From positions 1 through 17,940 of the forward strand of contig CAKPRO010000016.1 of NCBI GenBank assembly GCA_934182615.1: DNA of 17,940 nucleotides, given 5' to 3'. The notes below the pieces were generated by a model. The model worked only from the letters and a program-made list of their open reading frames with translations. It made no database searches and was not told where the DNA came from. Shown piece by piece: positions 1 through 7,624 of the stretch. The DNA is from an uncultured Bacilli bacterium (lineage in GTDB: Bacteria; Bacillota_I; Bacilli_A; RF39; UBA660). The position numbers and the translations under genes were made by a program. Position 1 is the stretch's first letter; every line of letters begins with the position of its first letter.

Positions 1-39
1 GGATCTCAATTACAAATCAATTCTCTTACTTATGAATAA

Positions 40-68
40 ATAATACCATAAGTTTAAATAAATTACAA
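40..68 (-). promoter_or_regulatory. Putative promoter reading off the left edge
   Basis: Read on the minus strand there is TTGTAA (63-68), a 17-base spacer, and TATTAT (40-45) preceded by TGG, which is an extended -10. Transcription would start near position 33 and leave the window within about 30 bases, so the target gene is not visible. The site lies just after the PBP stop codon. Confidence 0.5.
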
Positions 69-80
69 TAGTTTGAAAAA

Positions 81-113
81 TATTTTTATTAAATTTCATT
101 ATATTAATTTAAT
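81..113 (-). terminator. Weak AT-only terminator candidate after the PBP gene
   Basis: On the minus strand an 8-bp A/T-only stem (88-95 with 106-113) overlaps the PBP stop codon. It is followed by A5, T, A, T5 (a self-complementary run). There are no G-C pairs in the stem, so termination would be inefficient and the call is tentative. Confidence 0.25.
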
Positions 114-2218
114 TCAAAGAATTTATTAACTATTTGAGCAGATATTCTTTTAGTAACTCCTGATTGTGCTACATCAGGAATACCAACATCTGGAGATACT
201 ACTACTATACTCATTTTAGGATTTTCACTAGGAGCATATCCAACAAATGAAGAAGTAATTGTTTCTGTATCTACTTTATTATCACCATCAGTATCAATAA
301 AACTTTGACTAGTACCTGTCTTACCCGCAGCATCAGTGTAGTAGCCCATATAACCATATCCTAATCCTCTTTGTACTACTGCACTAAATCCTTCTCTTAC
401 TCTATTAATATATTTATCTTCAACTGATAAAGTACCCATTACATCAGTTTCTGCTTTATAAATAAGTGAACCAAACTTATCCCCATTATCACTAGCTTTA
501 TATACTTCTTTTAATAAATAAGGTTTTAATCTTTTACCACCATTAGCAATAGTATTAATATATTGTGATAATTGTATTGGTGTATAAGTATCATATTGTC
601 CTATTGAGAAGTCTAATAAATGTCCTGGTAATTTACTAGTACCCATATATCCTAAACTTTCTACTGGTAAATCAATACCTGTCTTTTTACCAAGACCAAA
701 TTCTGCATACATATCTCTATATTTTTTAAAAGCATCTTCATCTAAAGATAAACTCTTATTATACTCATAATTACCTTTACCTACACTAATAGCTATCTTA
801 TATTGATATACATTTGAAGAATAAGCTAAAGCATATATATCGTCAATATCTCCCATTGTTCTCCAAGAACATTTTAAAGGAGTATCTTTTATTTTAAGAC
901 ATTCGTCATACTGGTGAGTACCAATATCAATAGCACCATATTTATAACCTACCATCATTGATGCCCCTTTTACTACTGATCCAGGTGTTACTGGTAAAGT
1001 TACAATGCCTGGAGTATAATCAACAATATGTTTACTTCCATCTTTTTCTACAACTTGTTTACCACTCATAGCTAGTATTTCTCCAGTATTAGGATCTGCT
1101 ACTACAGCAAATGATCTATTATAATAAGTAGTACCTGCTTCTCCTTTAGCATTATATACTTCATTAGATAAAACATCTTCTAAATATTTTTGTAAATTAA
1201 TATCAATAGTTAAAACAATATCATTACCTCTTTTACCTTCACTAACAACTTCATAACTATTATCAGAAAGTAACCTATACTTAGCTTTAGTTCCTTTTAA
1301 ATAATCTTCATACTGATATTCTAAATAAGATATACCTACTCTATCGTCTAACGAATATCCTTTTTTTAAATAAACTTCTGCAAGTTCCGAAGGAATACCC
1401 TGACTATTCGAAGATACACTACCTAAAATACTCTTAAATGTATCACCATATAAATATACTCTTTCCCAATCTAATTTAGTATTAAATCCTTTTAAACTAT
1501 CAACATTCTCACTAATATAAGCATATTCTTCTTCACTAACATCAGTATTTTTAATAATCTTTTCAACATAAGAATATCCTTTATTCATAAGATAATAAAT
1601 ATAAGCAGCCTTCTTATCCCTCTCTTCATAAGAACTAATCTCTTCATCTAATCTTTCATATATAAGTTTCTCAATATCACTATCATTAAGCTTTCTCTTA
1701 TTATATTCATCCCATTCTTTATCAGTTATCTTTTTTCTACATTCTTCATAATGTCCTTTATAATAGAATGTTTTTAATCTATTATCATTAACTTTAGAAT
1801 AATCTAAACTAATATTATCCGCTACTGTATAAGCAAGTTCAATCTCTTCTTTACTAGTTATTCCATTTTGTTTCTTATAATAAATAGTTTTAACTCCTTC
1901 ATTATCTACTAGTAAATTATAATTACGATCATATATTCTTCCTCTAGGAGCACTAGTACTTTCTATTGTCTTCTCAGTAGCCATAGCTAATTCTTCTTTA
2001 TATTCTCCTTCTTTAATTATCTGAAGATAAAATACTCTACCTAATATAATTACATATAATATAACAATCACAAAAATAAGCCCATTATATCTACGATCTA
2101 TTATTTCAGTAAGATTTCTTTCATCTTTCTTAGTTTTATTCAAAGGTTTACTATTCTTTTTTATTTCTAATTTCTTTTTATTACTCTTCTTCTTTGGTTT
2201 ATTTATTACTCTTTTCAT
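104..2218 (-). CDS. Class B penicillin-binding protein (monofunctional D,D-transpeptidase, PBP2-like)
   Basis: This is a peptidoglycan D,D-transpeptidase that cross-links stem peptides outside the membrane. It is 704 residues long. A very basic cytoplasmic N-terminus (residues 1-43) is followed by one membrane anchor (about 46-66), a PBP dimerisation region beginning around PRGRIYDRN (91-99), and the transpeptidase domain. All three active-site motifs are visible: S414-V-V-K417 (nucleophile Ser), S467-S-N469, and K633-T-G635. There is no glycosyltransferase domain, so it is class B. The stretch LDDRVGISYLE (290-300) is typical of the PBP2A/PBP2B group. In Bacillus subtilis pbpA lies not far from nfo and yqfT, as here, which favours an elongation-type PBP, but a septal role cannot be excluded from sequence alone. 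The ATG start follows GGAAGG at 8 bases. The gene is divergent from the DUF2624-like gene. Confidence 0.93.
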   Translation of the reverse strand: MKRVINKPKKKSNKKKLEIKKNSKPLNKTKKDERNLTEIIDRRYNGLIFVIVILYVIILGRVFYLQIIKEGEYKEELAMATEKTIESTSAPRGRIYDRNYNLLVDNEGVKTIYYKKQNGITSKEEIELAYTVADNISLDYSKVNDNRLKTFYYKGHYEECRKKITDKEWDEYNKRKLNDSDIEKLIYERLDEEISSYEERDKKAAYIYYLMNKGYSYVEKIIKNTDVSEEEYAYISENVDSLKGFNTKLDWERVYLYGDTFKSILGSVSSNSQGIPSELAEVYLKKGYSLDDRVGISYLEYQYEDYLKGTKAKYRLLSDNSYEVVSEGKRGNDIVLTIDINLQKYLEDVLSNEVYNAKGEAGTTYYNRSFAVVADPNTGEILAMSGKQVVEKDGSKHIVDYTPGIVTLPVTPGSVVKGASMMVGYKYGAIDIGTHQYDECLKIKDTPLKCSWRTMGDIDDIYALAYSSNVYQYKIAISVGKGNYEYNKSLSLDEDAFKKYRDMYAEFGLGKKTGIDLPVESLGYMGTSKLPGHLLDFSIGQYDTYTPIQLSQYINTIANGGKRLKPYLLKEVYKASDNGDKFGSLIYKAETDVMGTLSVEDKYINRVREGFSAVVQRGLGYGYMGYYTDAAGKTGTSQSFIDTDGDNKVDTETITSSFVGYAPSENPKMSIVVVSPDVGIPDVAQSGVTKRISAQIVNKFFELN

Positions 2219-2239
2219 GCTATCAACCTTCCATTTATT

Positions 2240-2248
2240 ATTATATCA
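2240..2248 (-). promoter_or_regulatory. Extended -10 promoter of the PBP gene
   Basis: On the minus strand TATAAT (2240-2245) is directly preceded by TGA (2246-2248), a perfect extended -10. No good -35 is present at 16-18 bases. Transcription would start near 2233, giving a short leader that carries the GGAAGG ribosome binding site. Confidence 0.55.
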
Positions 2249-2288
2249 TATTTATCTTAAATATACATATAGTTAATTGGGTGAATTT

Positions 2289-2570
2289 ATGAATATTTAT
2301 TTAATTAGTGAATATGTAAACAGACTAAGAAAAAGTGATATTACTTATTATGCTGAAAAACAAGGTATATCTTTAGATAGAGAAGAAACAGAATTAATAT
2401 ATAACTATATAAAAAAAGACTATAAAACTATTATCTATGGTAACCCTAAAGATATATTAAATGAAATTAAATATAAAGTAAAACCACTTACTTATAGTAA
2501 AATAGAAAACTTATATATTAAATTTAAAGATAAAATAGATATGTTTACACAAAGTATAAGAGACCACTAA
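2289..2570 (+). CDS. DUF2624 (YqfT-like) small protein
   Basis: This is a 93-residue, charged, mostly helical protein of unknown function, and the only plus-strand gene in the window. The pattern of an N-terminal helix, then ITYYAEKQGISLDREE, then YIKKDYK and a Gly-Asn-Pro turn resembles the DUF2624 family, whose Bacillus subtilis member YqfT is encoded near nfo (yqfS). Here nfo is also close by, which supports the call. The reading frame is open from TTG at 2277, but the ATG at 2289 is preferred because GGGTG lies 5 bases upstream of it. No signal peptide, membrane segment or catalytic motif is seen. The gene converges on the HA-repeat gene, and the two stop codons overlap in a hairpin loop. 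Family membership is inference from pattern plus context. Confidence 0.65.
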   Translation: MNIYLISEYVNRLRKSDITYYAEKQGISLDREETELIYNYIKKDYKTIIYGNPKDILNEIKYKVKPLTYSKIENLYIKFKDKIDMFTQSIRDH

Positions 2571-2578
2571 CGTGGTCT
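2561..2578. terminator. Bidirectional hairpin containing both convergent stop codons
   Basis: A perfect 7-bp stem, AGACCAC (2561-2567) with GTGGTCT (2572-2578), closes a 4-base loop TAAC. The plus-strand stop TAA (2568-2570) is in the loop, and the minus-strand stop TAG (2567-2569) starts at the stem edge. It is probably a shared terminator for the two converging genes. The U-tracts are poor on both sides (ATATTTATTATT on the plus side, CTTATACTTTG on the minus side), so termination strength is uncertain. Confidence 0.5.
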
Positions 2579-3484
2579 ATATTTATTATTATATCTTTCA
2601 GCAACTTCCCAATTAATATCAAGCTCTTCTAGTAAATTAATCTTATCTTGACTTAAATCCCCCATACTATATAATCCTTTTTGTCTTAATAACCAAGTAT
2701 ATAATCTTTTAGCAAGAGCATCAGAACTATATAAACCATTTCCACTAGAAGGTACATATAAAGTATGATAATAATTATAATATTTCTTAGCAACACCATA
2801 CATATATAACCACTCAAGACTTATATCTTCAAATACATCTTTATATTTACATATATCTAACCATTCTTCTTCAGTAAGTTTTAAAGCAGTAATTTGAATT
2901 ACTTCTCTTCGCCAAGAATTATTTGTTTTATATGTATCAGCATTCCATATCATACCAATTTCTTCTAATAATTTTATTCTATCTTGTGATAATTTCTCTC
3001 TTCTATAATTTTGTCTTTGTGTTAATATCCAGTTATACAATTTCTCACCATTTCTATCTGGTAAATATATATCTTTATACATATTAGGAATACATAAATT
3101 ACCATGTATCAAGTAATATCCTCTCGCAGATTCATACATCATAAGCCATTGTATTTGCTTATTATTAAGATTATCAACATTATATTTTTCTTCTATCTCT
3201 GAATAAGAAGCCGCTCCTGGAACACTTTGCCTACAAAACTTCCCTAAATTACAAACATCACTAAAACAATAATCATATACATTCCATTCTATATGTAATA
3301 GTTCTAAAAGTACTATCTTATCTCTATTTAAAAGGCCCTTATAATATCTAAGTCTTTGATTCATAAGCCAATCATATAATTCTCTATCTTCCTCATTACC
3401 ATTAGCACTATATACAATTAGATTACCATTCTTCTCATAATATTCCTTAGCTTTTTTATACATTAAAAGCCATTTCTTATCCAT
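2567..3484 (-). CDS. Standalone protein with three helicase-associated (HA) repeats
   Basis: This 305-residue protein consists of three copies of a unit resembling the helicase-associated domain (HA, PF03457). Each unit runs Trp-Leu-x-Met-Tyr, then a Tyr-Tyr helix, then a G/H-N-L-x-hydrophobic turn, then LYxWLxxQRxxY, then L-x-x-D-(K/R)-I-x-LLE and a closing Trp. The units run from W5 to W67, W113 to W180 and W225 to W292, so first and last Trp are 62, 67 and 67 residues apart. HA domains usually sit in tandem at the C-terminus of large SF2 helicases and are thought to bind nucleic acid. There is no helicase domain here. The frame opens at a GTG (3494-3496) that lies inside the ribosome binding site, so the ATG at 3482-3484, 8 bases after AGGTGG, is preferred. 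The gene starts 19 bases after nfo and is probably cotranscribed with it. Its function is unknown; nucleic-acid binding is inferred. Confidence 0.8.
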   Translation of the reverse strand: MDKKWLLMYKKAKEYYEKNGNLIVYSANGNEEDRELYDWLMNQRLRYYKGLLNRDKIVLLELLHIEWNVYDYCFSDVCNLGKFCRQSVPGAASYSEIEEKYNVDNLNNKQIQWLMMYESARGYYLIHGNLCIPNMYKDIYLPDRNGEKLYNWILTQRQNYRREKLSQDRIKLLEEIGMIWNADTYKTNNSWRREVIQITALKLTEEEWLDICKYKDVFEDISLEWLYMYGVAKKYYNYYHTLYVPSSGNGLYSSDALAKRLYTWLLRQKGLYSMGDLSQDKINLLEELDINWEVAERYNNKYRPR

Positions 3485-3503
3485 TTCATAAACCACCTTC
3501 CAA

Positions 3504-4403
3504 TTAATTATTTCTAATCTTAGTAATTAATTCACTATCAAACTCTTTATTTCTTATCATTTCAATTTCATATTTATATGGAGGATATACTTTATCTTTA
3601 CTATTATCTTCTTTAGTAACATATGGTGTCTCTAATATTCTAGGTACTCCATCTAATCTTTCATTATAAATAATCTTAATCAAATTATCAAAACCAATAG
3701 TACCAAAACCAATATTCTCATGTCTATCTTTATGACTACCTATCTCATTCTTACTATCATTAACATGAATACATCCTATTTTATTAATACCAATTACTTT
3801 ATCAAAATTATCAAGTACTATATCAAACTTACTCATATCATAACCAGCATCATTTAAGTGACAAGTATCTATACATACTCCAATCTTATCTTGAAATTTA
3901 ACTTTATCAATAATAGCTTTTAATTCTTCAAATGTCTTACCCATCTCATTACCTTTACCAGCCATTGTCTCTAATAAGATAGTTACATCATAATCATTAT
4001 CTAATATTAAATTTAACCCTTTACTAATATTATTAATAGCTTCTTCTCTAGAACAATTAACCGCTGATCCTGGATGTAATACTAAGTACTTAATACCTAA
4101 AGTACTACATCTTTCTACTTCATTAATAAGAAAAGATACTGAAAAATCAAAATTATTAAAATTAGCTAAATTAACTATATAAGGAGCATGTACTATTACC
4201 TTCTCTAAAGCAATATTATTTTCTTTCATTAATTTATATGCTTCCATAGTAAGAGAATCTTCAATAACACCCCTACTAGTATTCTGTGGTGCTCCTGTAT
4301 AAAACATAAAAGTATTAGCCTTATAACTAAGCGCTTCTTTAACACTTCCAAGTAACTGACTACTATTCTTATATGATACATGACTGCCTATTATTAAATT
4401 CAT
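3504..4403 (-). CDS. nfo: Endonuclease IV (AP endonuclease)
   Basis: This enzyme cleaves the backbone 5' of abasic sites in base excision repair, using a trinuclear zinc centre. The protein has 299 residues, the normal size for the family, folding as a single TIM barrel. All nine expected metal ligands are in place: H72 (VHAPY), H110 (LHPG), E145 (LLETMAGKG), D179 and H182 (IDTCHLNDAGYD), H213 (IHVNDSK), D226 and H228 (HKDRHENIG), and E258 (LETP). It is therefore expected to be active. The ATG follows GAGAGGT with a 7-base spacer. It lies downstream of the prepilin terminator, so it should have its own promoter, and it leads directly into the HA-repeat gene. Confidence 0.97.
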   Translation of the reverse strand: MNLIIGSHVSYKNSSQLLGSVKEALSYKANTFMFYTGAPQNTSRGVIEDSLTMEAYKLMKENNIALEKVIVHAPYIVNLANFNNFDFSVSFLINEVERCSTLGIKYLVLHPGSAVNCSREEAINNISKGLNLILDNDYDVTILLETMAGKGNEMGKTFEELKAIIDKVKFQDKIGVCIDTCHLNDAGYDMSKFDIVLDNFDKVIGINKIGCIHVNDSKNEIGSHKDRHENIGFGTIGFDNLIKIIYNERLDGVPRILETPYVTKEDNSKDKVYPPYKYEIEMIRNKEFDSELITKIRNN

Positions 4404-4425
4404 TCTATCTACCTCTCTTTATATC

Positions 4426-4431
4426 ATTATA
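4426..4431 (-). promoter_or_regulatory. -10 element upstream of nfo
   Basis: TATAAT on the minus strand lies about 23 bases upstream of the nfo start and just after the prepilin terminator. The expected -35 position falls in the terminator U-tract and is a poor match, so only the -10 is convincing. Confidence 0.4.
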
Positions 4432-4451
4432 CTATATTTTTCTCAAAAGAA

Positions 4452-4471
4452 AAAGAGGATTTCTCCTCTTT
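4452..4471 (-). terminator. Rho-independent terminator of the prepilin gene
   Basis: On the minus strand an 8-bp stem (4452-4459 with 4464-4471, core AGAGGA/TCCTCT) closes a GAAA tetraloop and is followed by a T-rich tail (TTTCTTTTG). It lies 9 bases after the prepilin stop codon and is a textbook intrinsic terminator. Confidence 0.85.
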
Positions 4472-4479
4472 AATAATTA

Positions 4480-4995
4480 CTATCCATTAGTAACATCAGC
4501 TTGTACACCATTAGATTCAGTACTTAAAGCATAAACTTTTTTACCAGAAATAGCAAACTTACCACCATCTTTAGCAAGTAAGAAAATTTCTGCTCCTCCA
4601 GTACTCTTTAATCTGATAGCAGAACAAGTACTAGATTTAACATCAGTAGTATTAACCGCACCACCAGAAATAACTACATCATTCTCTTTTAATCCTAAAA
4701 GATCAGCAAGTTTTACAGTTGTACCACCAGTAGTTTTACTAATATCAGAAATACATTGCCATTCACTAGTAGCAGCTAAACCTTGTAATGATTTACCAGG
4801 AGTTAATAAATCCTGTGCTACTGCTGTATCATAACTATTCGCAGTCTCACCAGCTAAGTTCCATAAGCTTTGTACTCTAGCATCACTAATTGTACTAATA
4901 ATTGTAGGTACAGTAACTACAACGATAATAGCAAGTATAACGATAACTGCTAATAATTCAATTAAAGTAAATCCTTTTCTATTTAATTTTTTCAT
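4480..4995 (-). CDS. Type IV prepilin-like protein (class III signal peptide)
   Basis: The protein has 171 residues. Its N-terminus MKKLNRKG followed by FTLIELLAVIVILAII is a class III (prepilin peptidase) signal. Cleavage would be expected after G8, with Phe at +1 and the conserved Glu at +5, and the hydrophobic helix covers about residues 9-32. The globular part is short, rich in Ala, Gly, Ser and Thr, and contains two Cys (C81 and C124) that could form a disulfide. It may be a subunit of a type IV or Com pilus in a Gram-positive cell. No assembly ATPase, prepilin peptidase or platform protein is nearby. It has a strong AGGAGG site, its own promoter and its own terminator, so it looks monocistronic and possibly well expressed. 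Major versus minor pilin cannot be decided. Confidence 0.85.
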   Translation of the reverse strand: MKKLNRKGFTLIELLAVIVILAIIVVVTVPTIISTISDARVQSLWNLAGETANSYDTAVAQDLLTPGKSLQGLAATSEWQCISDISKTTGGTTVKLADLLGLKENDVVISGGAVNTTDVKSSTCSAIRLKSTGGAEIFLLAKDGGKFAISGKKVYALSTESNGVQADVTNG

Positions 4996-5024
4996 TATTT
5001 TAATCCTCCTCTATTCATAAATTA

Positions 5025-5053
5025 ATCTTATCACAAAATAATTTATTAGTCAA
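5025..5053 (-). promoter_or_regulatory. Promoter of the prepilin gene
   Basis: On the minus strand there is TTGACT (5048-5053), a 17-base spacer, and TAAGAT (5025-5030) preceded by TGA, an extended -10. The -35 overlaps the last codons and stop of rsmD (ATT GAC TAA). Transcription should start near 5018, about 22 bases upstream of the ATG. Confidence 0.7.
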
Positions 5054-5600
5054 TTACTTTACAATAAATATTTACATATTTATCACCATATCTTTTACTT
5101 TTAAGTAATGTTAAATTATCATAATTATCTTTTAATATATCAGTACTATATTCTAATACTAATATACCATTATCATATAATAAATCATATTTATTAACTA
5201 AATTAATTATTTCTTCAGCTACTTCTAATTTATAAGGAGCATCCATTAATATAATATTAAATTTAATATTATTATTTTTAAAATATAATAAAGCATCTTT
5301 ATAATCTTTATTTATTACTATACTTTTATCTTTAATATTTAAATTATCTATATTTTTATTAAGATATTTTAATATTTCTTTACCATTATCTACGAAGTAA
5401 CATTTGTTACTTCCCATAGATAATGCTTCTATTCCTAAACTACCAGTACCACAAAATAAATCTAATACAGTAGAACTATCTATATAATCCTGTATACTAG
5501 CAAACATAGATTCTTTTACTCTATCCATCGTAGGTCTAGTACCAGGAGTATTATATCCTAAAATATTTCTACCCTTTAAATATCCACTTATTACTCTCAT
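5046..5600 (-). CDS. rsmD: 16S rRNA (guanine-966-N2)-methyltransferase RsmD
   Basis: RsmD methylates N2 of G966 (E. coli numbering) of 16S rRNA in the 30S subunit, with SAM as donor. The 184-residue length is normal. The N-terminus MRVISGYLKGR and TRPTMDRVKESMF (21-33) are RsmD signatures. The SAM-binding motif is VLDLFCGTGSLGIEALSMG (45-63). Motif IV, usually DPPY or DPPF, reads D120-A-P-Y123, an unusual Ala at the second position, although Asp, the second Pro and the aromatic are kept. The start codon overlaps the ylbF stop (ATGA), so the two are translationally coupled. The ylbF-rsmD neighbourhood matches Bacillus. Confidence 0.95.
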   Translation of the reverse strand: MRVISGYLKGRNILGYNTPGTRPTMDRVKESMFASIQDYIDSSTVLDLFCGTGSLGIEALSMGSNKCYFVDNGKEILKYLNKNIDNLNIKDKSIVINKDYKDALLYFKNNNIKFNIILMDAPYKLEVAEEIINLVNKYDLLYDNGILVLEYSTDILKDNYDNLTLLKSKRYGDKYVNIYCKVID

Positions 5601-5893
5601 TTATGACAACCCCTTACATCAGTATACTTCTTAAATCTTTTATTAATATCCATTACATAATAGAATAATTCATTATAATATTTCATATACTTTTTATATT
5701 CTTCATAACTATTAATTTTTACTTTTAGAGATACCTTTTCATAGTCATCACTACTATTATTATATTTATTAATAAGTTCTAGTAATTCTTGATTATCTAA
5801 TACTATTTTTTTATAGTGATCTAAATTTTTAATTAAATCACTTTCTTCAAAAACTTCTATTAAGTTTTTAGTTTTTTCTATAACATTATCCAT
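5597..5893 (-). CDS. YlbF/YmcA-family protein (RicF-like, short form)
   Basis: This 98-residue, highly charged helical protein resembles the YlbF/YmcA (Com_YlbF) family. It has an N-terminal helix ending in DLIKNL, then YKKIVLDNQELLELINKYN, a middle helix, and a helix with YNELFYYVMDINKRFKKY. In Bacillus subtilis YlbF (RicF) forms a complex with YmcA and YaaT that affects RNase Y-dependent mRNA processing, biofilm and competence, and ylbF lies just upstream of ylbG and rsmD. Here it lies directly before rsmD, which supports the assignment. It is clearly shorter than the roughly 150-residue B. subtilis protein and lacks most of its C-terminal tail; only one Cys (C96) remains near the end. Its start overlaps the smpB stop (TAATG). 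Confidence 0.75.
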   Translation of the reverse strand: MDNVIEKTKNLIEVFEESDLIKNLDHYKKIVLDNQELLELINKYNNSSDDYEKVSLKVKINSYEEYKKYMKYYNELFYYVMDINKRFKKYTDVRGCHK

Positions 5894-6330
5894 TATCTAT
5901 ATTTAAAATTTCTTTCCATTTCTCTTTTGATATCTCTCTCTTTAATAGTTTCTTTTTTATTATAATTCTTTTTACCTTTAGCTACTCCAATTAAAACTTT
6001 AGCTTTATTTTTAACAAAATATATTTTAAGTGGTACTAAAGTATAACCTTCTACTTCTAATTTATCTCTTAATTTTAATATTTCTTTTTTATGAAGTAAT
6101 AGTTTTCTTGTTCTATCTTCTTCATGATTAAATATATTTCCTTCTTTATAAGTAGATATATGAGTATTAAGTAAATATATTTCATTATTTCTTATAATAG
6201 CATAACTATCTTTAATATTTACTTTACCTTCTCTAACTGATTTAATCTCAGTACCAGTAAGTACTATTCCTGCTTCATAAGTATCTTCAATCTCATAATC
6301 ATATCTTGCTTTTCTATTTAATATTTCCAT
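5893..6330 (-). CDS. smpB: SsrA-binding protein SmpB
   Basis: SmpB binds tmRNA and delivers it to stalled ribosomes for trans-translation. From the preferred start it has 145 residues, close to the family norm. Visible family features are NRKARYDY at the N-terminus, EAGIVLTGTEIKSVREGKVNIKDSYA (19-44), the central RTRKLLLHKKEI segment, TLVPLKIYF, and the basic C-terminal tail with KKNYNKKETIKERD. The frame opens at a GTG (6337-6339) inside the ribosome binding site AGGTGA, so the ATG at 6328-6330 is preferred. It heads a smpB - ylbF - rsmD operon with overlapping stops and starts. No ssrA gene is present in the window. In many Firmicutes smpB follows rnr; here a CapA-family gene lies between them. 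Confidence 0.96.
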   Translation of the reverse strand: MEILNRKARYDYEIEDTYEAGIVLTGTEIKSVREGKVNIKDSYAIIRNNEIYLLNTHISTYKEGNIFNHEEDRTRKLLLHKKEILKLRDKLEVEGYTLVPLKIYFVKNKAKVLIGVAKGKKNYNKKETIKERDIKREMERNFKYR

Positions 6331-6354
6331 AGTAATCACCTTTTTCTATATATA

Positions 6355-6383
6355 ATTATATCTTACTTTTTATATTTTAACAA
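6355..6383 (-). promoter_or_regulatory. Promoter of the smpB operon
   Basis: On the minus strand there is TTGTTA (6378-6383), a 17-base spacer, and a perfect TATAAT (6355-6360). It sits in the short gap after the CapA-family gene, about 25 bases upstream of the smpB start. Confidence 0.65.
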
Positions 6384-6387
6384 TATT

Positions 6388-7605
6388 TTAATTCATACTA
6401 TTTACTTCTATAGTATTATTCATACTCTTAATAACACTAGCATACTTATTATATACTCTTTCATAATCACTAAGATATGTTTTAATATCTGGATTAGAAA
6501 ATGGTATTACTTTATAATCTTTATTATTCTTAGAATATGTATATATTAGTTCATTATTTTGATCACTTAATTTTATACTAGTATTATTATCTTTATCAAT
6601 ATGTTTAGTTATCTTTACTGTACTAAGTAATCCTACTGTAGTATTATAATCAACATTAGTTTCTTGAGCGGAAAGAAAATTACCAAGAGAATATATAACT
6701 AAAGTATCATTTATATAAGTAACAGGCATTACTACATGAGGATGTGTTCCTATTATAATATCTACTCCTTGTTCTTCTAAAAAGTTAGCCATATCTATTT
6801 GATAACTAGTTGGAGTATGTGTATACTCTACTCCCCAGTGCATAGCGGCGATTAAAACATCTACTTTATCTCTCACTCTATTTATATCTTCTTTTACTTT
6901 GTCTTTATATTCTTGATACTTAGTATCTGTACTAGGATCACTTCCTGTACAAGGCCATACATTTACTAAATATTCTTTACCACTAGGTACTTTAATACCA
7001 TTAGTACCATAAGTATAATTAAGCATTGTATAAGTAATATTATTCTTTTCTTTAATATTAACTTTATCTCTATCTTCATTACTTAAATAACTACCTACTG
7101 CTAAAACATCAGATTTAGAATTCCAATAATTAACTGAATTAGTAATAGCTTTTTCACCTCTATCAAGAGTATGATTAGTGGCTAAACTAACTAAATTAAA
7201 TCCAGCATCTATCATAGCATCTCCTACTTCATATGGTGAATTAAAAGCAGGATAACTAGATAAACCTATTTCTGATCCTCCTAGTATTGTCTCTTGGTTG
7301 TAGTAGCCAATATCATAATCTTTAACTATATCTTTAATATATGTTAAAGCCGGTTTAAAATCATAACCATCACTAGTTTTCATAGCATTATATAATCTAT
7401 CATGTACTAAAAGATCTCCTACCATAAGTAAGTTAATACTATATTCTTTATCATTATCTTTATTTTTATCTACACTATTATCAGAAGGTACTACTTCTTT
7501 ATCAAATAATTTACTAACTATAAAGATACTACCTACAATCAAAATAATTATTATAAACATAAATAATATTACTTTCTTTTTATTTACTTTTCTTCTTCTT
7601 TTCAT
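6388..7605 (-). CDS. CapA-family membrane-anchored metallophosphoesterase-like protein
   Basis: This 405-residue protein has a short basic N-terminus (MKRRRKVNKKK), one membrane anchor (about residues 12-31), a polar linker rich in Asp, Lys and Asn (36-54), and an extracytoplasmic CapA/PgsA-type domain (PF09587). Family motifs in order are LLMVGDLLVHDR (59-70), YYNQETILGG (101-110, where many relatives have NLE), SLATNHTLDRG (140-150), MHWGVEY (255-261), GTHPH (286-290) and YSLGNF (305-310). The His, Asp and Asn set resembles a calcineurin-like metal site. CapA and PgsA take part in poly-gamma-glutamate capsule synthesis, but no capB or capC is adjacent, so the substrate here is unknown. The ATG follows GAGGT at 6 bases. 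A long hairpin lies just upstream of the ribosome binding site. Confidence 0.88.
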   Translation of the reverse strand: MKRRRKVNKKKVILFMFIIIILIVGSIFIVSKLFDKEVVPSDNSVDKNKDNDKEYSINLLMVGDLLVHDRLYNAMKTSDGYDFKPALTYIKDIVKDYDIGYYNQETILGGSEIGLSSYPAFNSPYEVGDAMIDAGFNLVSLATNHTLDRGEKAITNSVNYWNSKSDVLAVGSYLSNEDRDKVNIKEKNNITYTMLNYTYGTNGIKVPSGKEYLVNVWPCTGSDPSTDTKYQEYKDKVKEDINRVRDKVDVLIAAMHWGVEYTHTPTSYQIDMANFLEEQGVDIIIGTHPHVVMPVTYINDTLVIYSLGNFLSAQETNVDYNTTVGLLSTVKITKHIDKDNNTSIKLSDQNNELIYTYSKNNKDYKVIPFSNPDIKTYLSDYERVYNKYASVIKSMNNTIEVNSMN

Positions 7606-7624
7606 ATATACCTCATATCTCTAC

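Noticed and set aside
5597..5893. Mollicute genetic code (TGA as Trp)
   Set aside because: TGA ends this gene and the GT2 gene in ATGA overlaps with the next start, Trp codons are TGG, and the proteins end at expected lengths, so TGA is a stop.
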